Shown: positions 34,265-42,006 of the stretch, piece after piece | How the letters are laid out: every line of letters begins with the position of its first letter | Position numbering within the stretch: the first letter of the stretch is position 1 | Source: Planctomycetota bacterium | GTDB taxonomy: Bacteria; Planctomycetota; Phycisphaerae; FEN-1346 | Direction: 5' to 3' | Length of the DNA stretch: 62,825 nucleotides | Assembly (NCBI GenBank): GCA_030602705.1 | Contig: JAUVZF010000013.1 | Coordinates: forward strand, 1 to 62,825 | Notes under the pieces: model-generated | Seen by the model: only the letters and a program-made list of their open reading frames with translations | Told to the model about the DNA's origin: nothing | The model's database searches: none | Position numbers and translations under genes: made by a program

Positions 34265-34333
34265 GGACGAACGCCGGGGCACGCCCCGGCCTACGCTTGC
34301 GTCGGGCCAGCGCCAAGTCAAAGGAGAACGACC

Positions 34334-35803
34334 ATGCAACGAAACCGATGTGCCGCAAAGTGTAAGCATGGCCACGTGCTCAACCGCCGCGCCTTTCTCG
34401 GCGCCTCGGCGTGGATGCTGGGGTCGGCCGTCCTGACCGGCTGCGAGAATCCGGCCGCACGCCGGCCCGTCGGGGGCCTGGCGCCGATGAAACCGTGCGG
34501 CCCGGCCTCCAAGTGCGTGCCGACGCTTCGGGCCACGTTCGTCCGCCGCAAAGAGCCGTACGGCATGTGGTGGCCCGGCGCGGTCTACGACGGCGAGGCG
34601 GCCAGGGCCAAGTACACGCAGATCATCCGCGACACGGCCGAGCGGCTCGGCATGAAACTCGACCTGCGACCCCAGCCCATCTATAGCAACCAGGAAGCCG
34701 ACGCCTGGGTCGCCCAGTGCAAGGCGGCCAAGCCCGACGGCCTGCTCGTCGTCCTGCTCGACCGGCAGCGGCATTCGTGGCCGACTGCCAACAAGGCCAT
34801 CGCCAGTGGTATTCCGACGGTCGTCTTCTCGCCGGTCGGTTCCTCGTTTACGACCAACACGTCTGGACCGTCGAAAAAGCCCGGCTGCGTTATCTACTCG
34901 ACCGATGATGTCAGCCAGTTGGTCTACGGCATGAAGATGATCCAGGCCAAGGCGAGGATGCGCGCCGCGCGGTGCATCGTGCTTCGCGGCCGCGACCGGC
35001 GCGATACCCAACTGGCCGACCTCGGCATCGCCCTGCGGTACGTTCCCGCGGCGGACTTCCTGACGGAGTACAAGAAGACGCCGACCACGGACGAGTTGCG
35101 AGCCATGGCCGTCGAATACATGCGGCGGGCGCGGAGGGTCACCGGCGCGACTCGCGACGACGTCATCAACGGCATCAAGAGTTACGTGGTGGCAGGCAAG
35201 TTCCTGGAGCGGGAGGAGGGCGACGCCATCACGATGGACTGCCTCGGCGCCCTCGGTCGCAGCAAGGTCAGCCTGCCGTGTATCGCGTGGTCGTGGATGA
35301 ACGACGAGGGGATTCCGGCCGCCTGCGAGGCCGACCTGGGCGCCGTCGCCACCCACACGCTCGTCCAGTATCTGTTCGACCGTCCGGGGTTCCAGCAGGA
35401 CCCGGTGGCCGAGACGTCGCGGGGGGCGATCATCGGCGCGCACTGCTCGTGTCCGACCCGATTGAACGGCTTCGGCCGGCCGGCCGAGCCGTTCGACATC
35501 TGCCATCATCACGGCAACCGCGACGCCGTGCCGCGGACGCTCTGGCGCAAGGGCCATGCCGTGACCAGTGCCGACATCCTGCCGGGCAAGCCGTCGAAGA
35601 TGCTCATCGCCTCCGGCCACGTCCTGGAGAACGTGGACGTGCCGCCGGCGGGCGGGTGCGTCGTCTCGGTCATGGTCAAGTTCGATGACGCCGAGGACGT
35701 TCTGGCCTGGCCCGGCTTCCACCAGATCTTCTTCTACGGCAACTACAAGCGGCAGTTGATCGACTTCTGCCGCCTGTCGGGGATCGAGCCGCAGGTGGTC
35801 TGA
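34334..35803 (+). CDS. Tat-exported lipoprotein resembling L-fucose isomerase
   Basis: A 489-residue protein. The N-terminus has a twin-arginine motif (NRRAFLGAS, Arg18-Arg19) and a lipobox ending at Cys37 (SAVLTGC). The body has an N-terminal Rossmann-like half (PDGLLVVLLDRQRHSW, GIPTVVFSPVGSS) and a C-terminal half with AITMDCLGALGR and GAHCSCPTRL, consistent with the L-fucose/L-arabinose isomerase-like superfamily. Those isomerases are normally cytosolic, so predicted export as a lipoprotein is unusual. AAGGAG precedes the ATG at a spacing of seven. It lies 69 bases after the URO-D gene and is probably in the same operon. Confidence 0.55.
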   Translation: MQRNRCAAKCKHGHVLNRRAFLGASAWMLGSAVLTGCENPAARRPVGGLAPMKPCGPASKCVPTLRATFVRRKEPYGMWWPGAVYDGEAARAKYTQIIRDTAERLGMKLDLRPQPIYSNQEADAWVAQCKAAKPDGLLVVLLDRQRHSWPTANKAIASGIPTVVFSPVGSSFTTNTSGPSKKPGCVIYSTDDVSQLVYGMKMIQAKARMRAARCIVLRGRDRRDTQLADLGIALRYVPAADFLTEYKKTPTTDELRAMAVEYMRRARRVTGATRDDVINGIKSYVVAGKFLEREEGDAITMDCLGALGRSKVSLPCIAWSWMNDEGIPAACEADLGAVATHTLVQYLFDRPGFQQDPVAETSRGAIIGAHCSCPTRLNGFGRPAEPFDICHHHGNRDAVPRTLWRKGHAVTSADILPGKPSKMLIASGHVLENVDVPPAGGCVVSVMVKFDDAEDVLAWPGFHQIFFYGNYKRQLIDFCRLSGIEPQVV

Positions 35804-35839
35804 CTCGCCACCCGTTACGCGGCCTGGCGAGAGGCAGCC

Positions 35840-36760
35840 ATGGACAACGCGACCGGCTTTTTCGACCTCCAGGTCAACGGCTACGGCGGCGTGGACCTGA
35901 ACCAGGACGACCTCGGGCCGGACGATCTCCATGCCCTCTGCGAGCACCTTGAGGCGGACGGCGTCGGCGGCATCCTCGCAACGTTCACCACCGAATCGCT
36001 CGAGAAAATGGAGCGGCGGATGGCGAACCTGGTCGCACTACGCCGCAAGGACCCGCTGGCCGGGCGGATCGTCGCAGGCATCCACATCGAGGGGCCGTTC
36101 ATCAGCCCGGCCGACGGTTACCGCGGCGCCCACCCGGCCGATGCCGTGCGGCGGCCGAACACCGGCGAGATGAGGCGGCTGCTCGATGCGGCAGGGGGTC
36201 TGGCGCGCATCGTCACGCTGGCGCCCGAGCAGGATAAGCGGCAGACGCTTGTCCGGATGCTCGTTGCCGAAGGCATCGTCGCAAGCGCCGGCCACTGCGA
36301 CCCGACGCTCGACGAACTGCGGGCCGCCATCGACGCGGGCCTCTCGATGTTCACGCACCTGGGCAACGGCTGCGCGGGCGCCGTCCACCGGCACGACAAC
36401 ATCATCGAGCGGGCACTCAGCCTGCACGAGCGGCTGTGGCTGTGCTTCATCGCCGACGGTGTGCACGTGCCGCTGTTCGCGCTCGGCAACTGGCTCAGGG
36501 CGATCGATCTGAATCGTGCCCTGGTGGTGACCGACGCCGTCACGCCGGCCGGCCTCGGCCCCGGCGTGTATGCCCACGGGCGGCACCGGATTCAGGTTGT
36601 CGAGAACGATGCCGCACGCCTCATGGACGGGTCGCTCGTGGGCGGGGCCATCACGATGCGCCGGGCGGCGGCGAACCTGGTGCGCGAGGTGGGCCTCTCT
36701 GACGACGACGCGCGGCGGCTGACCGTGACGAACCCGCGGCGGGCGATTGGCTTGGGCTGA
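35840..36760 (+). CDS. nagA: N-acetylglucosamine-6-phosphate deacetylase
   Basis: A 306-residue metal-dependent deacetylase producing glucosamine-6-phosphate and acetate. Recognised motifs are FFDLQVNGYGGVDLN (as in E. coli NagA), GIHIEGPFI (metal Glu), SAGHCDPT (metal His), FTHLGNG (metal His) and VVTDAVTPAG (catalytic Asp). It lacks the roughly 45-residue N-terminal strands that form part of the small beta-domain in typical NagA (about 380 residues), as well as the final C-terminal strands. AGAGG precedes the ATG at a good distance. nagB lies downstream on the opposite strand. A second, divergent NagA tail is present at 37124-37204. Confidence 0.85.
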   Translation: MDNATGFFDLQVNGYGGVDLNQDDLGPDDLHALCEHLEADGVGGILATFTTESLEKMERRMANLVALRRKDPLAGRIVAGIHIEGPFISPADGYRGAHPADAVRRPNTGEMRRLLDAAGGLARIVTLAPEQDKRQTLVRMLVAEGIVASAGHCDPTLDELRAAIDAGLSMFTHLGNGCAGAVHRHDNIIERALSLHERLWLCFIADGVHVPLFALGNWLRAIDLNRALVVTDAVTPAGLGPGVYAHGRHRIQVVENDAARLMDGSLVGGAITMRRAAANLVREVGLSDDDARRLTVTNPRRAIGLG

Positions 36761-36830
36761 TATTCTGAAGGGAAGGTGGCCACGATACCCGGCGCTGCCG
36801 ACGCCGTGTCCAGGGTGCGTCTTTCGTGCC

Positions 36831-36999
36831 GGATCCCATCGGCCAAGTTGAACACCAACCTCCCGGATCCCATCGGCCAAGTTGAACACCAACCTCCCGG
36901 ATCCCATCGGCCAAGTTGAACACCAACCTCCCGGATCCCATCAGCCAAGTTGAACACCAACCTCCCGGATCCCATCGGCCAAGTTGAACACCAACCTCC
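36831..36999. repeat. 34-bp tandem repeat, five copies
   Basis: Units of exactly 34 bases start at 36831, 36865, 36899, 36933 and 36967, each beginning GGATCCCATC and containing GGCCAAGTTGAACACCAACC. Copies are identical except for G-to-A in unit 4 and truncation of the last. Each unit carries a short GTTG-AACAC-CAAC hairpin. There are no unique spacers, so it is not a CRISPR array. The period is not a multiple of three. Confidence 0.9.
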
Positions 37000-37123
37000 G
37001 ATCTTCCACACACCCCAACCCCGAAGGGGCTGGAGCGGCTACCTGTGAATCTTTTCACAGCCGGGCTGCCCATGGCTTGCCGTTGGCAACAAATGAGGAA
37101 AAGGGCAAGGGAACCGGATCCGG

Positions 37124-37204
37124 GAGGCAGGTCTCTCCGAGCAAGACGCGCGGCGGCTGACCGTGACGAACCCGCGGCGGGCGATTGGCCTGGACGTGTC
37201 GTGA
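37124..37204 (+). pseudogene. 3' remnant of a second nagA gene
   Basis: The frame reads GLSEQDARRLTVTNPRRAIGLDVS then TGA. It is homologous to the nagA C-terminus GLSDDDARRLTVTNPRRAIGLG. The core 45 bases (37145-37189 against 36707-36751) are identical, while the flanking codons differ, so it is a divergent paralogue or an alternative ancestral end. No upstream coding part remains. Confidence 0.8.
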
Positions 37205-37224
37205 CCGGCCGGGTGCCAAGTTCC

Positions 37225-37252
37225 GCGCGGCGGGTCTCCTGACCCGCCGCGC
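37225..37252. repeat. perfect 12-bp hairpin (GCGCGGCGGGTC)
   Basis: GCGCGGCGGGTC-TCCT-GACCCGCCGCGC is a perfect 12+12 inverted repeat with a 4-base loop. It is followed by a related hairpin at 37273. No T-run follows on either strand. It is probably a REP-type palindrome that may also stop transcription between nagA and nagB. Confidence 0.7.
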
Positions 37253-37272
37253 TCGGGGCCCGAGCGCGTGAG

Positions 37273-37300
37273 GCGCGGTGGTTCAGGAGAACCACCGCGC
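37273..37300. repeat. perfect 12-bp hairpin (GCGCGGTGGTTC)
   Basis: GCGCGGTGGTTC-AGGA-GAACCACCGCGC is a second perfect 12+12 inverted repeat. Its loop is the reverse complement of the first hairpin's loop. It sits 18 bases beyond the stop codon of nagB (minus strand). Confidence 0.7.
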
Positions 37301-37318
37301 AAACTCATGCCGGATCGC

Positions 37319-38059
37319 CTACCGTTCGAGCAGCGAGGCGCTGGCGCTATCCAGAAACAGCGTCGCCGCCGCATGTTGCTGGAGGATCGACGAGGGGCAC
37401 TCCGGCGTCACGGGCCCCTCGACGGCTCCCTTGACGGCCTTGGCCTTGCGCTCGTCGGGCACGGTGCAGACGATGGCGCGTGACTTCACGATCTGGCGGA
37501 TCGACATCGAGATGGCCCGAGCCGGCACGTCCTGGAGCGTCGGGAACCACCCTTCGCCGAGTTGCTGGCGGCGGCAGGCCTCGGCCAGGTCCACGACGAT
37601 ATACGGCTCCTCGGTCGCAAAGTCGGCCGGCGGGTCGTTGAACGCCAGGTGCCCGTTTTCGCCGATGCCGATGAAGGCGACGTCGATCGGGTGCTCGGAG
37701 ATGACACGGCCGAGGCGGCGGCACTCGGCCTCGGGGTCGTTTTCGCCGTTCACGTAGTGAAACGCCGACGGCGGCGACGGCAGCCGGTCCACGAACCGTT
37801 CCTTCAGGTACTTGCGGAACGACGCCGGGTGCGTCATCGGCATGCCGATGTATTCGTCGAGGTGAAAGCCTGTGACTGCCGTCCAATCGACGCTCTCAGC
37901 CTTCACGAGGGCGGCGAGCATCTCGAACTGCGACGCTCCGGTCGCAACGACGATGCCGGCCTTTCCGTTCTCGGCGATGGCCTGCCGCAGCAGTTCCGCC
38001 CCGTGTGCGGCGGCCTTCTTGCCGCAGCCCTCTTTCGTTTCGCTGACGACGATGTCCAC
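37319..38059 (-). CDS. nagB: glucosamine-6-phosphate deaminase
   Basis: A 246-residue enzyme converting glucosamine-6-phosphate to fructose-6-phosphate and ammonia. [10 protein letters not shown] (Asp68-Glu69) matches the catalytic Asp72 region of E. coli Nag[14 protein letters not shown] (residues 131-143) is the His-containing active-site loop, with Asp where E. coli has Glu148, a change seen in the GlmNagB-like group. [14 protein letters not shown] is the conserved C-terminal substrate loop. The start is GTG at 38059 with GGAG seven bases upstream. With nagA it forms a GlcNAc-6-phosphate utilisation pair, convergently arranged. Confidence 0.85.
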   Translation of the reverse strand: MDIVVSETKEGCGKKAAAHGAELLRQAIAENGKAGIVVATGASQFEMLAALVKAESVDWTAVTGFHLDEYIGMPMTHPASFRKYLKERFVDRLPSPPSAFHYVNGENDPEAECRRLGRVISEHPIDVAFIGIGENGHLAFNDPPADFATEEPYIVVDLAEACRRQQLGEGWFPTLQDVPARAISMSIRQIVKSRAIVCTVPDERKAKAVKGAVEGPVTPECPSSILQQHAAATLFLDSASASLLER

Positions 38060-38155
38060 GTCGGGTCTCCTGCCCGATGTGCCGGTTTGAGCCGCGCGCT
38101 ATTCTGTCGCCTGAGATGCGCTCTGGCAATCTTTCTTTCGAACGGGTCTGTACAT

Positions 38156-39730
38156 CTACTCTTTCGGCGCCACACGATCCTGATTCTGCCGGTCCGCTTG
38201 GAGACGGCGGGCCTTTTCGATGAGTTGAATCAGTTCTTTCACGTCCTGAGACCGAAGGGCCCGGCATTCCTTGATCGGAGCCAGCACGTCGTCCAGGCGG
38301 GCGCCTCGGGCCCAGTAACTGGCGCGCAGGATCTCAGCGAACTGCCCCACGCACGCAGCGAGCCGGAGCGAGTCAGGTGCGGCGTCGAAGTCGGCTGTTA
38401 TGTCGGGCGTCGCGATCTGCTTCGCCACTTCGCGGATCGCCGGCCCATCCGCTTCCCGGTGTCGCACCTGCACCGTGGCGAGGCGGCCTTTGCGATTGGG
38501 CCAGAGTTTCAGTTCATAGAGCGCCGTGACGGTGTGTCCGGCGCCGATCTCGCCGCCGTCCACCTTGTCGTTACGAAAGTCCTCATCGGCCACGTCGCGG
38601 TTCTCATAGCCCAGCAAGCGATAGGAACGGACCACGGCGGGGCTGAAATCCACCTGAACCTTGACGTCCCGCGCGACGACATGGAGCATGCCCGTCAGGT
38701 TCTCGACGAACACTCGCCGCGCTTCCCGCAGGGTGTCCACGTAGGCGTAGTTGCCGTTACCCTTGTCGGCCAGTTGCTCCATGAGGACATCGTTGTAGTT
38801 GCCCATGCCGAAGCCGACCGTCGAGAGCGTGATGCCGGCTCTCGCGTGCTCCTCAATTGCCTGGAAGATCGACTCCGGCCCGGTCCGGCCCACGTTTGCC
38901 ACGCCGTCGGAGCAGAGGATGACGCGATTGATGGCGCCTTCCCGCAACGCCTTTCTGGCCATCTTGTAGCCGATGGCGATTCCCTCCTCGGCGTTGGTGG
39001 CGCCTTCGGGCCTGAGTTTCTTGATGGCCGCGAGGATCGCTTTCCGGTCTTCGACAGGGCGGTGGGCCAGGAGTTTCCGCCCGTTGGTTCCGTAAACGGC
39101 GATGCCTACCCGGTCGCCTTCCCGCAACTCATCGAGCAGGAGGCGAAGCGATTTCTTGACCAGTTCCAGCCGGTCTTCGCGGGCCATCGACCCGGAGACG
39201 TCGATCACGAAGGTCAGGACGGCATCCTTTCGCTTCGCCGCGCTGATCTCGCGGGCCTTTATTCCGACCCCAAGCAGCAACTTGCCGGGCGCGAACGGCG
39301 ACGGCGCGGTCGCCAGGTGAACGGCAAAGGCGGCCTCATCTTCCGCCGGTGCGGCATACGCGTAATCGAAGTAGTTGATGAATTCCTCGACGCGGACGGC
39401 ATCCCTGGGCGGCAGGTGGCCGCGGTCCAGGTACGACCGGCAGAGCGTGTAGGAGCCGGTGTCCACGTCCACCGCGAACGTCGAAAGGCGATCATCGTCG
39501 GTGTCGATGAAGGGGTTGACCCCGTAGTTCCGGAAGAACATCGCGTCGAACGCCGCATCGTTCACGTTGTCGGTGCCCCCGTGGGCCTTTGCCGGAAGCG
39601 CACGACGCGCCTCCGCGGACGGCAGCATCCTGGCGGCGTCGTACGCCGGTTGGCAGCATCCCGATACGCCCGCAAGGACCAGCGTCAGACTGGCACCAAG
39701 CATCCCAAGCACGATGATGGCGGTTCGCAT
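38156..39730 (-). CDS. YfbK-type von Willebrand factor A domain lipoprotein
   Basis: A 524-residue protein. A signal peptide and lipobox end at Cys25 (GVSGC). The YfbK N-terminal domain follows: NPFIDTDDDRLSTFAVDVDTGSY and LPPRDAVRVEEFINYF (residues 72-122). The vWA domain has an intact MIDAS motif D177-V-S-G-S181 (FVIDVSGSM) and a YfbK-type C-terminal domain closes the protein. vWA domains bind partner proteins through a metal ion. AAGGAGG six bases before the ATG sets the start at 39730. It is divergent from an ECF sigma factor gene, an arrangement common for this family in Planctomycetes, suggesting control by that sigma factor. Confidence 0.88.
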   Translation of the reverse strand: MRTAIIVLGMLGASLTLVLAGVSGCCQPAYDAARMLPSAEARRALPAKAHGGTDNVNDAAFDAMFFRNYGVNPFIDTDDDRLSTFAVDVDTGSYTLCRSYLDRGHLPPRDAVRVEEFINYFDYAYAAPAEDEAAFAVHLATAPSPFAPGKLLLGVGIKAREISAAKRKDAVLTFVIDVSGSMAREDRLELVKKSLRLLLDELREGDRVGIAVYGTNGRKLLAHRPVEDRKAILAAIKKLRPEGATNAEEGIAIGYKMARKALREGAINRVILCSDGVANVGRTGPESIFQAIEEHARAGITLSTVGFGMGNYNDVLMEQLADKGNGNYAYVDTLREARRVFVENLTGMLHVVARDVKVQVDFSPAVVRSYRLLGYENRDVADEDFRNDKVDGGEIGAGHTVTALYELKLWPNRKGRLATVQVRHREADGPAIREVAKQIATPDITADFDAAPDSLRLAACVGQFAEILRASYWARGARLDDVLAPIKECRALRSQDVKELIQLIEKARRLQADRQNQDRVAPKE

Positions 39731-39847
39731 GACCGGCCTCCTTTCGACGGCGTCTTTCCTGAAGCCTGTATCGGGGCAGGGCGGCGTTGCGCAGAAAATT
39801 CTCAACGTCTTGACTAATTGCTCCTCGCGGCGCACGATGGCGCTGCG

Positions 39848-40402
39848 ATGGACGCCGGCGACTCTGAACTAGTCCTCCGTTGTCTGTGGGGAGACAGGGC
39901 GGCCTTCGATCCGCTCTACCGCGCCCATGCCGGGCGGGTGAAAACGTACTTCCTGCGCTGTGGTTTTCCGGAGGCCTTCGCCGACGATCTGACCCAGGAC
40001 GTGTTCGTGAGGGTCCTCAAGTCGCTCCATACGTTCAACCCGGCTCGCGGAACCTTTCGTCAGTGGCTGGCCGCCGTCACACGCAACGTCGCGCGCCGGC
40101 GCTGGGAGCGCCGGGCCGACCCCGAGAGTTTTGATCCCGAATTGGCCGAGGAGACGCTGGCCACGTACGATAACCCCGGCGCGGCGTCTGAAGAGGGCGA
40201 ACGGATGAACGCCCTCGGCGAGTGCGTCAGGGCGCTGCCGCCGGACCTGGCGCGTCTGGTCCGTCTGCGGTATGTGGAAGGGCGGACGACGCGCGGCATC
40301 GCCGCCGCCGTCCGTATGGCGGAAGCGACCGTCCGCCTGCGGCTCGCGGAAGCCACAGACATGCTCCGGCGGTGCATGAAGTCCAAGGGACTGATCGATT
40401 AG
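39848..40402 (+). CDS. ECF-type RNA polymerase sigma factor
   Basis: A 184-residue sigma-70 family protein containing only regions 2 and 4. Region 2 is seen in DLTQDVFVRVLKSLHTFNPARGTFRQWLAAVTRN, and region 4 in LPPDLARLVRLRYVEGRTTRGIAAAVRMAEATVRLRL, with its helix-turn-helix. No C-terminal extension is present. The ATG at 39848 begins just before region 2; an upstream TTG at 39818 would add ten residues. Neither has a good ribosome-binding site. The downstream gene encodes a single-pass membrane protein that may act as its anti-sigma factor, and a divergent vWA lipoprotein gene shares the promoter region. Confidence 0.9.
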   Translation: MDAGDSELVLRCLWGDRAAFDPLYRAHAGRVKTYFLRCGFPEAFADDLTQDVFVRVLKSLHTFNPARGTFRQWLAAVTRNVARRRWERRADPESFDPELAEETLATYDNPGAASEEGERMNALGECVRALPPDLARLVRLRYVEGRTTRGIAAAVRMAEATVRLRLAEATDMLRRCMKSKGLID

Positions 40403-40457
40403 GCCGCGGCTGGGTGCGCACAAGCGCCTGCGCCGGATAGATATTAATGGTGAAACC

Positions 40458-41516
40458 ATGAACGAAGAAAACGAGCAGGCCAGAGATCCGGCGGAAGGTT
40501 TGCTTCGGCGCTGGGGCGCCGAAGAGGCGGCCCGCCGGGCAGAGGTTCCGGACCCAACGGTTCCCATGCGATGGATCGGACGGCCGCCCGCGCGGTGGCG
40601 GTGGCTGCTCCATGCGGCCGCGCTCCTGTTTTTCATTCTTGGCGCGTCCCTGTTTGTTGCCGTGGCGACCGGCTGGCTGCCGGACCGCCCTTTCGGCGCG
40701 CCGTCGCCGTCCGATGACAGCGCCGTCTCGGGCCTGCGGGCAGAACTGAAACAGGCGACTGAAGACGTGCGGGCGAGCCGCTCGGCCCTTGAGGCTGCCC
40801 GGCGGCGTGTTGAGGAGCAGAACCGGGAGTTCCAGGCGGAAGTCGCGCGGCTGCGCCGGACGTTTGAGACCGAGAAAGCGGACCTCGCCGCGGAGGCCGA
40901 GCGGCGAGCGGCCGCCCTGAACAAACTCGTTGGGCAGGAGCAATCGCTTCGCGAAACGGCGGTCGGCCAACTCAAACAACGCGACGCTCGGCTCGCCCGG
41001 CTCGGACAGGACCTTGCCCAGGCCGGCCGCAGCCTGGCCGAACTTCGCGGTCAGGTCGCTGCGCAGGCGGCGCGGCTGCAAGAGGCGGAAGACGGGCTGG
41101 TCACCGTGAGACGCGACGCCGAGAAGAGGATCAGCGCCATCCAGGCACAGCAGGCCGCGATGCGGACCTCGCTCGAGCAAACGTATCTGGCCGCTACGCC
41201 CGGTGAGGACGCCCTGGGAATGTACCAATCCGCCGTCAGACGAAGGCGTCTGATCGTCCGATGTCAGCATCTGCGTGCTCAGGTTCCCAATGAGGCCACG
41301 CGACGGCTCCTTGACACGCTGGAGGTTCTGCTGACCCGATTGGAACTGATGCAAGCCGGCGGCGGCGACCTGACGTCCCTCGTGAGACTCATCCGCACAT
41401 TGGGTTTGACACGACAGATCAACGAGGTCATCCTGACCGGCGAAGAAGAGCCGGACGTCCGCGCCTGGCTCATGGAGACCCAACTGTTGCTCAAGGGGGT
41501 TGAACGTGCGGGCTAG
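40458..41516 (+). CDS. single-pass membrane coiled-coil protein, possible anti-sigma factor
   Basis: A 352-residue protein. A cytoplasmic N-terminus of about 48 residues (RDPAEGLLRRWGAEEAARRAEV) precedes one transmembrane helix (LLHAAALLFFILGASLFVAVATG). A long heptad-patterned coiled coil follows (about residues 90-245), then a helical C-terminal domain (RRRLIVRCQHLRAQVP, LVRLIRTLGLTRQINEVIL). The order of cytoplasmic head, membrane helix and exported sensor is the usual layout of transmembrane anti-sigma factors, and the gene directly follows the ECF sigma gene. The head lacks a recognisable zinc anti-sigma motif, so the role is inference. It overlaps the next gene. Confidence 0.55.
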   Translation: MNEENEQARDPAEGLLRRWGAEEAARRAEVPDPTVPMRWIGRPPARWRWLLHAAALLFFILGASLFVAVATGWLPDRPFGAPSPSDDSAVSGLRAELKQATEDVRASRSALEAARRRVEEQNREFQAEVARLRRTFETEKADLAAEAERRAAALNKLVGQEQSLRETAVGQLKQRDARLARLGQDLAQAGRSLAELRGQVAAQAARLQEAEDGLVTVRRDAEKRISAIQAQQAAMRTSLEQTYLAATPGEDALGMYQSAVRRRRLIVRCQHLRAQVPNEATRRLLDTLEVLLTRLELMQAGGGDLTSLVRLIRTLGLTRQINEVILTGEEEPDVRAWLMETQLLLKGVERAG

Positions 41517-41904
41517 GGCGGTGAACTGGCTGCTGATCGCTGTCACTGCGACTGCGCCGGGATGTGCAGCGTACGACCAGTACTACATGGAGACGTCAAC
41601 GGCGCGCGCCGCCCGTCCCGGGGAGGAGGCGGCCTTTCAGAAAGCCGTGGCCCTAGTGGCGGAACTCCACTACGAGGAGGCCGCTGAGGAACTCCTGCCG
41701 CTGGCGGCCGCTTTCGAGGAAGCCGGCGACCGGTCCCGCGCAGCCGAGGCCCTGTTTTGGGTGGCGTTTTGCCGTGAAAAGCAGGGCCGGACGGATGAAG
41801 CGGCCGCGGGTTATGATCGCGTGGTCCGCCGATACCTGCAGACGGTGGCCGCTCGCCAGGCGGCCGCCCGCTTGTCACGCCTACGCGGTGATTCCAGCCA
41901 CTGA
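41506..41904 (+). CDS. small TPR-containing lipoprotein
   Basis: A 132-residue protein. The signal sequence ends at a Cys in the context ATAPGCAAY, a plausible but weak lipobox. It then has two tetratricopeptide-like helical pairs, EEAAFQKAVALVAELHYEEAAEEL and SRAAEALFWVAFCREKQGRTDEAAAGYDRVVRRY. The start is the GTG at 41506, supported by AAGGGGG six bases upstream. It overlaps the stop of the coiled-coil gene by 11 bases, so the sigma, coiled-coil and TPR genes form one operon. Confidence 0.6.
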   Translation: MRARAVNWLLIAVTATAPGCAAYDQYYMETSTARAARPGEEAAFQKAVALVAELHYEEAAEELLPLAAAFEEAGDRSRAAEALFWVAFCREKQGRTDEAAAGYDRVVRRYLQTVAARQAAARLSRLRGDSSH

Positions 41905-42006
41905 TTTCGCACGCGTGTCTCACCGTGCGGCGCCCGGACCGCTCTAGAGGAGCCACCGCGCCTGGCCCGGGCGAGGCGTGCCGCTCTTGGACTCACCGCG
42001 ACGGCC

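Noticed and set aside
36831..36999. CRISPR array
   Set aside because: The 34-bp units are directly contiguous with no unique spacers, and no cas genes are nearby. It is a simple tandem repeat.
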